From contig CAIUQW010000364.1 in the NCBI GenBank assembly GCA_903901395.1, positions 1-29,179 on the forward strand: DNA of 29,179 nt. The letters run 5' to 3'. Under the pieces are notes generated by a model. That model saw nothing but the letters and a program-made list of their open reading frames with translations, did no database searches and was not told where the DNA came from. Shown one piece after another: positions 16,252 through 24,292 of this stretch (position 1 is its first letter; every line of letters begins with the position of its first letter). The translations under genes and the position numbers were made by a program. Source of the stretch: an uncultured Chlorobiales bacterium (GTDB taxonomy: Bacteria; Bacteroidota; Chlorobiia; Chlorobiales; Chlorobiaceae).

Positions 16252-16971
16252 TTATGTTTGCAGTAATCCAATGATTTCAAGGAAATTACGCAGGATCGCC
16301 CGTCCAGTCTCAGCGTATTCTTCGCTGATGGCGTTGAACTCCCGCAGCAGCTCCTCTCTATCCATCGTTTTCAAATCGTGATCGATACCGATCCAGCTCT
16401 CGAACATCGCCGGAGTCATTTCAAAGTGGCATTGCAGCCCCCAGGCATTGCCGCCAACACGCACAATCTGGTTTCGGCACCCCCGGCCAGTGGCCAGCAA
16501 CGCCACGCTGTCGGGCAGCGTGACCGTTTCGCCGTGAAGCTGAAAGACCCGAAGCCGCTCCGCCATTCCGCGAAACAGCGCGTCGCGCCTGCCTTCTCCG
16601 GTCAGCTCGACCATGAACGGCTCCCCATCAGGTTCGCGGAATCCAATCTCTTTCACTTGGCACTTTACCACATCACCGCCCGCAGCCTTGATGAGAAGCT
16701 GCAATCCGAGGCAGATACCGAGATACGGCACTCCAGCATCAAGCGCTTGGCGTATTGCCTTCAGCTCTCCGGTGATCTCTGCGCTCGCATCGTTGGCGCT
16801 TTGCGGTCCGCCCAGCACCACCATGCCAGCGTAGCCGGACGGATTGGGCAGCTGTTCACCTTTCGAGAGATCATATCGTTCGAAAGCGATCTTGTGTTCG
16901 TTCAACAAATCATCGAGGATTCCCGGCCCCTCATGGCTGATATTCTGAACGATGAGCAGCGTGTCGTTCAT
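16252..16971 (-). CDS. Class I glutamine amidotransferase (GMP synthase-like, stand-alone)
   Basis: A 239-aa stand-alone class I glutaminase-fold protein. The nucleophile elbow is GICLGLQ (Cys87) and the His-Glu pair is QCHFE (His182, Glu184); MVVLGGPQSA forms the oxyanion strand. It resembles GuaA N-terminal domains and YebR/gamma-glutamyl hydrolase-like proteins, but no synthetase partner is adjacent, so the acceptor reaction is unknown. It precedes the photolyase gene with a 15-base gap, suggesting an operon. Confidence 0.85.
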   Translation of the reverse strand: MNDTLLIVQNISHEGPGILDDLLNEHKIAFERYDLSKGEQLPNPSGYAGMVVLGGPQSANDASAEITGELKAIRQALDAGVPYLGICLGLQLLIKAAGGDVVKCQVKEIGFREPDGEPFMVELTGEGRRDALFRGMAERLRVFQLHGETVTLPDSVALLATGRGCRNQIVRVGGNAWGLQCHFEMTPAMFESWIGIDHDLKTMDREELLREFNAISEEYAETGRAILRNFLEIIGLLQT

Positions 16972-17314
16972 GGTTAACTGAATTTGCGATGGAACAGTAA
17001 TGCGTTATGCTGACTCGCCGAGAGCGCGGATGGTGTTCAATAGCGGTCGATACCACATTCAGGTAATACGACAAGAAACAAGCTTTTCTTTCAAAAAATT
17101 TATTTATCTCGTTAAATGGCGAATTAAATCTGTGTATATGGTCTTTTCCAAAAACCGCTGGAGAGGAGCATTGGCTTGCAGCTCATGCAGATACGGCAGG
17201 TTTTCGAGGGTGAAACAGCAAGGGGCGGGCAGTCGCTGAAGCTGGATGTCGGGCTTGCCGGTGAAAAGCGGGCATCGGCGACGGGATGCCCACCCTCACG
17301 GCGAGGAGCTGGTT
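16972..17314. other. Intergenic region with a coding-like relic behind the rhodanese gene
   Basis: No complete gene. On the minus strand a frame is open from 17295 to a stop at 17104 (63 codons) without an ATG. It reads CPLFTGKPDIQLQRLPAPCC, FTLENLPYLHELQANAPLQR and FLEKTIYTDLIRHLTR, which looks protein-like and may be the end of a decayed gene. The promoter of the amidotransferase-photolyase pair should lie at about 16980-17100. Confidence 0.3.
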
Positions 17315-17689
17315 TCAGGCTTCCTTGCGGAACATCTTGAAAAGCGAAGACAGCGGACTTGCGGACTGCTCCTTTTTGACAGGCAGCCCGGCATGTTCCC
17401 AGCCCATGATGCCATATTGCAGGTTCATGATATTTTTGTAACCCTGATTCATAAGCATGGATGCGGCGGAAGCGCTGCGATGGCCACTTCTGCACGCAAG
17501 AATCACCTTCTTTTTTTCGGGAATTTCACGGAAGCTGGTTCCGAACCGGCTGAGGGGCATCACCATGACATCCGGCACATCGAAAGACTTGCTCTCAACC
17601 TCACGGTGTTCGCGTACATCAACAATAAGGGCTCCTTTTTTGGTCAGAGCAAAAGCTTCGGCGGGAGAGATATTTTTAACTGCTGCCAT
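17315..17689 (-). CDS. Single-domain rhodanese-like sulfurtransferase
   Basis: Rhodaneses carry sulfane sulfur as a cysteine persulfide; in a sulfur-oxidising phototroph they handle persulfide/thiosulfate sulfur. The protein is 124 aa. DVREHREVESKSFDVPDVMV is the typical CH2A region, and the active loop is CRSGHRS with Cys66 as nucleophile. The segment MNQGYKNIMNLQYGIMGWEHAGLPVKK closes the domain, followed by a short basic tail. There is no signal peptide, so it is cytoplasmic. Two palindromes (17726-17744 and 17747-17765) sit upstream and probably control it. Confidence 0.92.
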   Translation of the reverse strand: MAAVKNISPAEAFALTKKGALIVDVREHREVESKSFDVPDVMVMPLSRFGTSFREIPEKKKVILACRSGHRSASAASMLMNQGYKNIMNLQYGIMGWEHAGLPVKKEQSASPLSSLFKMFRKEA

Positions 17690-17725
17690 AGTACAAATGA
17701 ATAGAATCGATCGTTATAAATAATT

Positions 17726-17744
17726 TATCTGGATTATCCAGATA
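17726..17744. promoter_or_regulatory. Palindrome upstream of rhodanese gene
   Basis: TATCTGGA TTA TCCAGATA is a perfect 8-bp inverted repeat with a 3-base centre, 37-55 bases upstream of the rhodanese start codon. It looks like a binding site for a dimeric repressor or activator. The regulator is unknown. Confidence 0.5.
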
Positions 17745-17746
17745 CC

Positions 17747-17765
17747 TATACCGGGTACGGGTATA
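17747..17765. promoter_or_regulatory. CsoR/CstR-like operator candidate upstream of rhodanese gene
   Basis: TATACCGGGTACGGGTATA consists of TATACC and GGTATA half-sites around a GC-rich 7-base centre. CsoR-family repressors, including the persulfide sensor CstR that controls rhodanese genes, bind sites of this G/C-tract form flanked by ATA/TAT. It abuts the neighbouring palindrome. No csoR-like gene is in the window. Confidence 0.45.
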
Positions 17766-17801
17766 AAGTACACTATTTCTGTTTAAAGAGCAACAAATAA
17801 A

Positions 17802-17830
17802 AAAAACCTCACGGTGAGCAAGGGTTTTTT
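17802..17830. terminator. Hairpin flanked by A and T runs (bidirectional terminator-like)
   Basis: A run of A, the short palindromic core CTCACGGTGAG, and AAGGG followed by a T run form a structure able to terminate transcription on either strand. It follows the IS3 remnant on the minus strand and lies upstream of the rhodanese operators. Confidence 0.55.
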
Positions 17831-17854
17831 TATTCAGGCGGAGAGAGGGTGTTC

Positions 17855-18010
17855 TTATGGTATGCCTGACCGGCCCTCCGTTAGCAAGGCCTCTTGCTCC
17901 TGGAAAACTTCTGCTTCCTGCCTCCGAAATTCTTCCGGTGTCAGACCGCCTGAAGCGCTGTGCGGACGGATCGCTTGGTGCTCCTCCCGCCACATTGACC
18001 GATGAGCTGT
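17855..18010 (-). pseudogene. IS3-family transposase C-terminal remnant (second, different subgroup)
   Basis: On the minus strand the frame ending in the TAA at 17857-17855 reads RSMWREEHQAIRPHSASGGL then TPEEFRRQEAEVF. This is the classic end of IS3-family OrfB (W...YN..RPHSALGGLTP.EF). An in-frame stop lies just upstream, and the catalytic region and insertion-sequence ends are gone, so only about 50 codons survive. It differs from the remnant at 13615, so it represents a separate insertion. Confidence 0.7.
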
Positions 18011-18422
18011 AGAGCACTATCCAATAGTCCTTTTAAGAAATCATAACAATCGTGAAATTTTCTTGAAAGAAACAGGCTGCTTTGTACGTACCATCTGATG
18101 TGAGACGGAGTAGTTTCGCTTCCATCGATTGCAATCAAAACTTGCAGTTTAAAAAGTCAAGCAGACTAAAAAAATCCGCGAAAGAGGCTGATGATGGGAA
18201 TTACATCACACTCCATCCATCGAATCGCTACGAGTGCAATACTCCCTGTGAGCAGAGACACGGGAATCGATGAAGAAAATATCTCTCGCATGAGGTTCTT
18301 TTCATAGTACAATAGTCGCAATGGTCGATTTTTGATTTTCTATAATCTTCTTCTTTTTCCAGGCAGTTGCTTGCAGTACCTGCGGTGTTTTTTGCATCAA
18401 AAAAAATATTTCTTATATACGC
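18011..18422. other. AT-rich intergenic region
   Basis: About 410 bases with no supported gene. On the minus strand a 40-codon hydrophobic frame (MREIFSSSIPVSLLTGSIAL...) lies at about 18163-18288 but has no ribosome binding site. The promoter for the gene at 18423 is expected near 18300-18410. Confidence 0.4.
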
Positions 18423-19346
18423 ATGAACGTTCTATGGATTACCGCTTTACGAAAAGCATGGAAGTCATGCGACATTGCTTTTGGTCAAAGCAGTCCGTAC
18501 AGGCTTTTTAAAAATAAAATCAGGACAACGATTATGGTTCTGAGGTACAAAACTGAATCGATGGAATGGTTCGAACGAATAGAGAGACATGATTTCAACC
18601 CATTTATTGTAAAAATTCCTTCTCTGGCATTAAAACCCATGAGGGTATATATGTCAAAACAGTGGAATCTGACGAAAAGAAAGAAAGTACTCCTTGACAC
18701 ATATCTTCTGATTTCAAGATACCCGGCTCTCGTATGCGCTATCATACAGGATCATGGTTTTGAGCTTGCACGCTTTGATTCATGCGGTGCTGGAGTAATG
18801 CGTATCATAGCCTGCTATAAGCATGCTCTCAAGAAAGACGGAGAGCTGTCCATCATCTTGCGTGGTGATGATTTTACCAATGCTATTTATAAAATGACCA
18901 TTGCTTTTGAACAGGAACTCAATGGGGAATGGTTGTGCTATATTGGCTGTATCCAAGGCGCAATCGGCAAAGAAGAGATAAAAGCCGCCACCAAGGCTAT
19001 GTATGGTTTACGGCCGTCCTCATTCATGGTATTTGTCGCTCAAGAAATCGCAGCTTCGCTCGAAGAAAAGGTTTCTCGGATGATGGGTTTAGGAAATGAT
19101 ATTCACTCACACAAGGCAAAGCACCTTATCCACATCCGTAAAATTCACAAACTTGACTTTAATTACAATAGCTTGTGGAAAGAAGCTGGCGGGAAACTGA
19201 CTTCCGATGGTTGGTTCGATCTTCCTCTAAAGCTTGAAAAACGAGAAGTTCAGGAAGTCAAAAGTAGCAAAAGAGCCCAGTATCGTAGGCGGTATGAAAT
19301 GCTGAATGATATTGCCAACCAAATCATGCAATATGTTTCATCTTGA
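18423..19346 (+). CDS. DUF535 / VirK (YbjX) family protein
   Basis: A 307-aa member of the DUF535 family (VirK of Shigella, YbjX of E. coli), cytoplasmic proteins of uncertain biochemistry linked to envelope stress and virulence factor export in enterobacteria. Matching features in order: KPMRVYMSKQWNLTKRKKVL, the ELARF segment, KKDGELSIILRGD, CYIGCIQGAIGKEEIKAATK, AMYGLRPSSFM, then LDFNYNSLWKEAGGKLTSDG, WFDLPL and SSKRAQYRRRYEMLNDIANQ. Length is near the family norm. The ATG at 18423 has no clear Shine-Dalgarno; an internal ATG at 18535 would cut a plausible N-terminus. The gene is AT-rich, stands alone in an AT-rich desert and was probably acquired horizontally. Confidence 0.85.
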   Translation: MNVLWITALRKAWKSCDIAFGQSSPYRLFKNKIRTTIMVLRYKTESMEWFERIERHDFNPFIVKIPSLALKPMRVYMSKQWNLTKRKKVLLDTYLLISRYPALVCAIIQDHGFELARFDSCGAGVMRIIACYKHALKKDGELSIILRGDDFTNAIYKMTIAFEQELNGEWLCYIGCIQGAIGKEEIKAATKAMYGLRPSSFMVFVAQEIAASLEEKVSRMMGLGNDIHSHKAKHLIHIRKIHKLDFNYNSLWKEAGGKLTSDGWFDLPLKLEKREVQEVKSSKRAQYRRRYEMLNDIANQIMQYVSS

Positions 19347-20245
19347 AAACAATCGAGTCTATTCCGATTCTTCTCATAAGCTTCTTCCATTTTCCAGTCC
19401 GTGATTTTTCAGATATATCAAAATATGTTCCAGATCTACCCTCCACAACAGCGCCCAAAACCTTCAAATAAAAAATGGCGATTTTGAGTGTATGAGAATC
19501 TTTACCTAAACCTGAAGAGTCTTGTGGTTTTTTAGTTTGAAGTTATCCTGAAAGCAAAAAATAACAATAGAATTATATTTATTTATATGCTGCATTTTTA
19601 TCAATTTTCTCCTCCTGTTTCAGTGCAATGCTATTTCATAAATGAATATTATTTTTTTCAAATACCTCGGGAGTAAGCAATGATGTATGAATTCATCTTG
19701 TAATCAATCCTTTCTTGATGAATGCTTCGAAAAGTTAGACTCATAGAGATTAAAAGTCAACTAAGTGTAATTAATCAGATGCAAACCAAAACAACTTATG
19801 AACTAATTCTGGTGGATATAGACATCCATTCCTGAAGCTGATAAATACAGCTCATGGAAACCAATAAAAGTATACATAGCACTACATGCCTAAGGATCTA
19901 CAAAATTGCTCTCTATACCAAGAATTGAACCGTCGTTAATAATTATTATTTCTTTTTTTATACCCCCACCGTTCTTGTTCTCAACATTATCGTGTATTCC
20001 AACACCTGAAAAACCCTTTCGAACGCAATCTCCTTGACAGGATATTTATGCCTTTCTCCGGAGCATTCGGTAATTTGCATTTGAAACATCATTCCCGTGA
20101 GCACTTTTACCAATGGCACAGGCATGGAGAACGGCGCTATATTGAATCAGCGAAATTGTCTTTGCAGTTAGCGATTTAACGATCAACGGATATTGAAGAG
20201 CACCTAACGGGTTTGCTCTCTGGCAAGCGATGAAAGGCTGTAATA
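19347..20245. other. AT-rich region without supported genes
   Basis: About 900 bases with stops in all frames and no RNA gene seen. Near its right end, on the minus strand, a coding-like frame ends at 20046 (LTAKTISLIQYSAVLHACAI ... NANYRMLRRKA). It has no believable start and no recognised family, and may be a gene relic. Confidence 0.4.
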
Positions 20246-20249
20246 CAAG

Positions 20250-20277
20250 AAAAGCCCTGATTTTACGGGCTTTTCGG
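20250..20277. terminator. Hairpin terminator-like structure
   Basis: AAAAGCCC, a short loop (TGATTTTAC) and GGGCTTTT form a stem with T-rich sequence on either strand. As with the hairpin at 17802, an ATTCAG(G)CGGAGAG(AG)GG motif follows shortly after it, at 20304. Confidence 0.5.
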
Positions 20278-20471
20278 TCTTTATGAGACAGCTTTAAACT
20301 TTCATTCAGCGGAGAGGGTGGTATCATGTATTGCCTCTAAGTGCTTATTTTTAAATACATAGAGCTTGATGGCGCGCGTAAGACGCAATCAAAAACACCA
20401 CTTTAAATATTTTGCCCTTGGATTAAGGTCACTTTTTGCTCATCCATTAGTTGCCAGACGCCCTCTTTTTT

Positions 20472-20665
20472 ATGGCCTCCAGAAAACCCAAAATGAAGCA
20501 CAATTCGTCAGAAGAGGTCAAAGAGCTGAAAAACGAACTTGCCAGGCATAATCGGATGGTAATCGACACAGCATCACAGATACATGATATTCTCGAAGAT
20601 TCGCTCTGGGTGATTACGAGAAGATGCCCGTGCTTTCCGAAAAGCTCGTGGCCACCGTACAGTAG
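20472..20665 (+). pseudogene. Rop-like small helical protein gene with an apparent one-base deletion
   Basis: From the ATG at 20472 (or 20493) the frame reads MKHNSSEEVKELKNELARHN and MVIDTASQIHDILEDSLW, a helical hairpin of the Rop-like family of small proteins (ELK.E...L....HDI.ED.LW.DYE..P.L). After LW, near 20607-20613, the family-like continuation DYEKMPVLSEKLVATVQ lies in the next frame and ends at 20665. One missing base would explain this. Without the shift the ORF runs on as unrelated sequence to 20768. It stands alone, with no operon partner. Confidence 0.5.
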
Positions 20666-21023
20666 GCTAACCAATTCCAGGCAGATAATGGCCTCTAACG
20701 CAATTTATGCGCAGAAAGGTACCTGTGACGTCGAACAAAGACACAGTCCTCCGAATGGCTATCTGTGAGTACGATGAAAAGTTGCCTCCGGTGCATCGAT
20801 ATTTGGTGCCTTTCAAAAACTTTAAAACACCAAAAGACTCCCCCGGTTTCGCTTCCAGAACAGCTTCTTTTCATTTCGTTCATTTGTCCGAAATACATGC
20901 GAAAGCTCGCTTGGCCATAGGCCAGATGACGCGCTCTTAAAGTACTTTGCTGTTGTCATGCCAAGCGGGGCAGGATCGGGCTCGCGTGGCATGACAACAT
21001 CTGAAAAGAAAACCTACTGGAGG
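20666..21023. other. Intergenic region with a 12-bp inverted repeat
   Basis: Overlapping short frames on both strands (20695-20940) have no recognisable content and no ribosome binding sites. Near the right end GTTGTCATGCCA (20952-20963) and TGGCATGACAAC (20987-20998) form a perfect 12-bp stem around a 23-base GC-rich loop. It could be a terminator for the leftward DUF2892 gene or a palindromic repeat unit. Confidence 0.45.
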
Positions 21024-21212
21024 TCAGTCAGCGTATTTGTTTGATGTAACTCCGAACACCTCATATAGAGGGCAATAGCCGATGATGGCTGTCGCCAGCG
21101 GAATCAATCCGGCGATTCCGACAAGATTCTGAAAAACAACGCCATAGATCAGCATGATCGCGCCGAGTAAGGCACGTACGGTACGATCTTTTTGCCCCAT
21201 ATTTTTCTTCAT
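21024..21212 (-). CDS. DUF2892 family small inner-membrane protein
   Basis: A 62-aa protein of the YgaP-transmembrane/DUF2892 type. MKKNMGQKDRTVRALLGAIM is followed by two hydrophobic segments (LLGAIMLIYGVVFQNLVGIAG and LIPLATAIIGYCPLYEVFGV); the GYCPLYEVFGV ending is diagnostic. The family is often fused to or encoded near rhodanese domains, but here it stands alone. GGAG seven bases before the ATG at 21212 supports this start over a longer frame. Role unknown, possibly sulfide or cyanate handling by analogy with YgaP. Confidence 0.8.
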   Translation of the reverse strand: MKKNMGQKDRTVRALLGAIMLIYGVVFQNLVGIAGLIPLATAIIGYCPLYEVFGVTSNKYAD

Positions 21213-21640
21213 GGCTGCTCCGTAAAGGTTAATGATCGGAATTGAACGTTTTGACAGGGCACATCGAATACCCCTCGACAAACCACTTAATCCAGCTGCC
21301 CGGGATATCCCCGAAAGTGCCTGAAGTCTGCTGCATCACTAATATTGCAGTTCTGCAAATATACAAAAAGATCGCCCGGAAAAAGACCGTTCTAAAACTT
21401 ATGGTCTCACAAACAGTTCGTCCTTGCAACGGCCAACGTCCACTGTCTTCATCACGTCAGGCAATAGGTAACAGAAGCCCTGCAATTGTCTTATATTCGC
21501 AATGATTGTATTTTAATCGCCATCTTGCCCTTCTAACCTGAACAAACAGAGTTGCGGATGTATGAGTGCCGTAATTATCCGTATGAAGTGTTCGGACAAT
21601 CGAGAGTAATTGTAACGTTTTTTTACATCAGGAGATACCT
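21213..21640. other. Intergenic region between divergent DUF2892 and DUF457-like genes
   Basis: No supported gene; short frames are noise. It should contain the two divergent promoters. The Shine-Dalgarno AGGAG of the rightward gene is at 21630-21634. Confidence 0.4.
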
Positions 21641-22168
21641 ATTACTTACGCGCATTTACCAGCAGGTTACATCGTCGGAAAGTTACTGTCTGCACGATTC
21701 GAATCGAGAATCAAATCGTATTATCGCTTCTGGTTCTGTGGGTTGCTTGGCTCGATCGCTCCCGATCTTGACTATCTTTACTTTCAGTTTTTCGAGGTCT
21801 GGAAATATAACCACCATTATTACCCGACGCATATCCCCCTCACCTGGGTGATTTTACTCGCGGGATCAGTACTATGGTTGAACGCAAGAAAAAAAAGCCA
21901 AAATCCAGTTCTGGCCTTCATGTTCTCTCTGAATGGATTCATCCACTTGATTCTGGACTCAGTGCCACACAAAATTTTTTGGCTTGCACCGTTTTCTTAC
22001 AAAGGCTACAGTTTCACCTCACTGATTTCCAGAATTACCCCTGCGATGATCGATGAACATCCCTTATGGAACGAGTCTGTCGAGGCGATCATCTTCATGC
22101 TGGCCTTGCTCCTTTTTATATATAATTGGAGTTTAGGCAGAGATAGTGCAAAAATAATACGTCAATGA
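21641..22168 (+). CDS. DUF457/YdjM-like membrane-bound metal-dependent hydrolase, apparent ATT start
   Basis: The family is predicted integral-membrane metal hydrolases. Homologous sequence begins well before the first ATG: TYAHLPAGYIVGKLL (His in the first motif) and FCGLLGSIAPDLDYLY (metal-binding Asp cluster), then HHYYPTHIPLTWVILLAGSV, FMFSLNGFIHLILDSV and a C-terminal helix SVEAIIFMLALLLFIYNW. In this frame no ATG, GTG or TTG exists between the upstream stop and these motifs. AGGAG (21630-21634) lies exactly six bases before ATT (21641), which would start a 175-aa protein. Either ATT is used, as in infC, or an ATG was lost by mutation. An ATG at 21743 would delete the first motif. Confidence 0.7.
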   Translation: MTYAHLPAGYIVGKLLSARFESRIKSYYRFWFCGLLGSIAPDLDYLYFQFFEVWKYNHHYYPTHIPLTWVILLAGSVLWLNARKKSQNPVLAFMFSLNGFIHLILDSVPHKIFWLAPFSYKGYSFTSLISRITPAMIDEHPLWNESVEAIIFMLALLLFIYNWSLGRDSAKIIRQ

Positions 22169-22242
22169 AAAGTACTGACCTCAACCAGCCGTAACACCAA
22201 CGCGCATAACAACAACGAAGCACCATCTCCGACTGTCAAGCA

Positions 22243-22614
22243 TTACGCCTCTAGCAACCAGGCTTCCGCTTCAGTGCGATTCATGAAGGCCTTCAGGCTG
22301 AAGGCAAGCGCTAAACTTTCTGCCTCCTCGCAAAAAAGCTGCGCCATGGCATGATGCAGACGGGTTGAGGTCACTATTGCCGTTTTTTTCCTTGTCGCCT
22401 CTCTGGGATAGTAAGCCCTGACCATCTGAAGCAATTCAAGTAGACTGATACTCGAAAAATCACACTCGCACCCCTCAAACACCCACATGGAGTTTCTGGA
22501 AGGATAGTCAGGGTGCATAAATATATCCTTCAGGGCTCGAAAAAGCTGCTCCTGATCGACAGCTCCTTCAAATATCACACTGAGACAATACGGCCCAGCT
22601 TCGATAACATGCAT
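22243..22614 (-). CDS. SpoIIAA-like (STAS/CRAL-TRIO-type) protein
   Basis: A 123-aa protein with the pattern of small SpoIIAA-like proteins: an N-terminal beta hairpin (YCLSVIFEGAVDQEQLFRAL), a helix, SMWVFEGCECDFSSISLLEL (buried strand then helix), KTAIVTSTRLHHAMAQLF and an ending NRTEAEAWL typical of the family's last helix. These proteins occur in many aquatic bacteria; function unknown. No Shine-Dalgarno stands out. It is convergent with the hydrolase-like gene at 21641. Confidence 0.65.
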   Translation of the reverse strand: MHVIEAGPYCLSVIFEGAVDQEQLFRALKDIFMHPDYPSRNSMWVFEGCECDFSSISLLELLQMVRAYYPREATRKKTAIVTSTRLHHAMAQLFCEEAESLALAFSLKAFMNRTEAEAWLLEA

Positions 22615-23205
22615 AGATAAAATTAGTTACGAAAAGAGTTAACGGTTCGTTTCAGCGAATTTCGTTTATTATCGAAAAAAGAGAGACGTGTAAGGTGAGG
22701 ATTTTTTCTGAACGCAGCTCCGAAATTCCTGCTCACAACATAGAGAAACACTAACAGCCTGCGACTAAGAATAGTTCCTATTATATAATTATACACTACG
22801 TGAAAAGCTTACAAGATGCCTGAGCGCAGTTACTGAAAAATTCACAATCTCGGGCAAGGCATAATCGATCTCACGAGCCGATCAACAAAAAGGTCAAAAC
22901 CGTGTAAGGTAAAAGAGGGATCGCGGCTTGGAAAAACAGGCGGCACTCAAGGCTGATCTTACTATTTGATCAGCACATGAACCAATAAGCGCGAAAAGAT
23001 GAATGGACGAAAAAAAACACAGCCCACTTTCAGGACAACGCTCCAATCATAGAAAATAATTTGTATTATATGTCCTTTAAGTAAAAAAAATGATTTTTTC
23101 TATCGACAAGTACTATATAATAAAATATAACACCGTGACCTCATGTCAACTATTTTTATATTTGCATATACAACAATGCTCTGTTGTTGGTTTCAATAAT
23201 ATGCG
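22615..23205. other. AT-rich region without supported genes
   Basis: About 590 bases with frequent stops in all frames. GTGTAAGGT occurs at about 22689 and 22903 in different contexts. Otherwise I see nothing in it. Confidence 0.4.
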
Positions 23206-23457
23206 CTATGAAATTTTTGGAGTGGAACGTTTTTCTCTCATGGCAATAAACTGAGACTCGTTATTCATCACATAGGAACCCAGACCTTTACCTTTGATTG
23301 CACATTTCTTCATAGCCTCAACATGAATCTTGCCCACATTCTCATAAGTGTACACGCGCATGGCACCGGAGACGAATTCAATCCTTATCGATTCATCACT
23401 GATTTCATAGGCAAGAATAGATGATAAGCGATGAACATTTTTGTATGGGGTCATCAT
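23206..23457 (-). CDS. KTSC-like small protein
   Basis: An 83-aa protein. LSSILAYEISDESIRIEFVS, then GAMRVYTYENVG and a C-terminal KGKGLGSYVMNN resemble KTSC-domain proteins: a serine after the first strand, a G..Y.Y hairpin, and a helix ending in G.G.y. These small proteins occur in phages, plasmids and near stress loci; the biochemistry is unknown. Two Met codons begin the frame and no clear ribosome binding site is visible. It is isolated in AT-rich DNA. Confidence 0.6.
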   Translation of the reverse strand: MMTPYKNVHRLSSILAYEISDESIRIEFVSGAMRVYTYENVGKIHVEAMKKCAIKGKGLGSYVMNNESQFIAMREKRSTPKIS

Positions 23458-24292
23458 GTTACTGCTATTTTTATTAATTTATACATTCAATTTAACACAT
23501 TGCTTTCTGCAATAAATCACACCATATTAAAAAGATAACTGCTTAGTAACGATAAGCAGTAAAGACAGAACACTGAATACCAAACATATTTCTATCCATT
23601 ATCACAAATATACATGATTTATTTACTAACATCAGTACCTTTTTCATAGGTACATTAAAAGCCATTTTTTTCTGGTGAATACATATAAAAATATATTCAA
23701 TATGTCGTTGTATGGGAAGCATCTCGCGATAAAAAAACACATCACCTCATAAGCAAGTAAATTGTAAAGCGGCTTCTTGATAGCATTACAAGTTATTTAC
23801 GTTGCCTTGCCATAGTTTTATGAAAATGAGTTATTTGAGCACTTTTCTGAGTATACGAAACATTTTTTAAAGATCATGAGCTCGTTTCTGTCAGTCTTAA
23901 GAAATTATCACGACTCAAAATTATCCCCGCTATTCTATCAGAGTATTTCGCAAAATTTTGCTTCCTGAAAAATTATCGGGTGAAAAATATTGATCAGGCA
24001 AGATTGCTACTGCTATTTTTTCATAGACAGTTCGATAATCCATGTCTCCTCATCATCCTCACTCCGTCAATACAGCAAGTAGTTCAAAATCAATGCTGTC
24101 GAGCTGAATCTGAACAGCGACATAACCACCAGAGAGATCGTTGATGCTCTTGAAATCAACCCGAACTCGCTCTATGCTGGAAAGGCCAGTAACAAGGCTC
24201 AAAAGATGCGTCATTTGCGGGAACCGGTAATCTCACGAATGCTCATTGGGCAGGGTTGAAAGAATGGACGGTGGACGAAGTGGGCAGCGAGA
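23458..24292. other. AT-rich region with one two-strand coding-like segment
   Basis: About 830 bases. At roughly 24088-24261 the plus strand is open and reads LNLNSDITTREIVDALEINP and NSLYAGKASNKAQKMRHLRE before a TGA, without a start codon. The same DNA on the minus strand encodes MTHLLSLVTGLSSIERVRVD...LLAVLTE (about 51 aa). One of the two may be a real or decayed gene; sequence alone cannot decide. A 65-codon frame at 23543-23740 is compositional noise. Confidence 0.35.

Noticed and set aside
20695..20940. Opposing short ORFs on both strands
   Set aside because: No ribosome binding site, no motif and AT-rich noise-like content on either strand.
23543..23740. 65-codon minus-strand frame
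   Set aside because: The residue mix reflects AT-rich DNA; no start signal and no pattern.
22615..24090. CRISPR array or tandem repeats in the AT-rich deserts
   Set aside because: No regularly spaced repeat of 20 bases or more is present.
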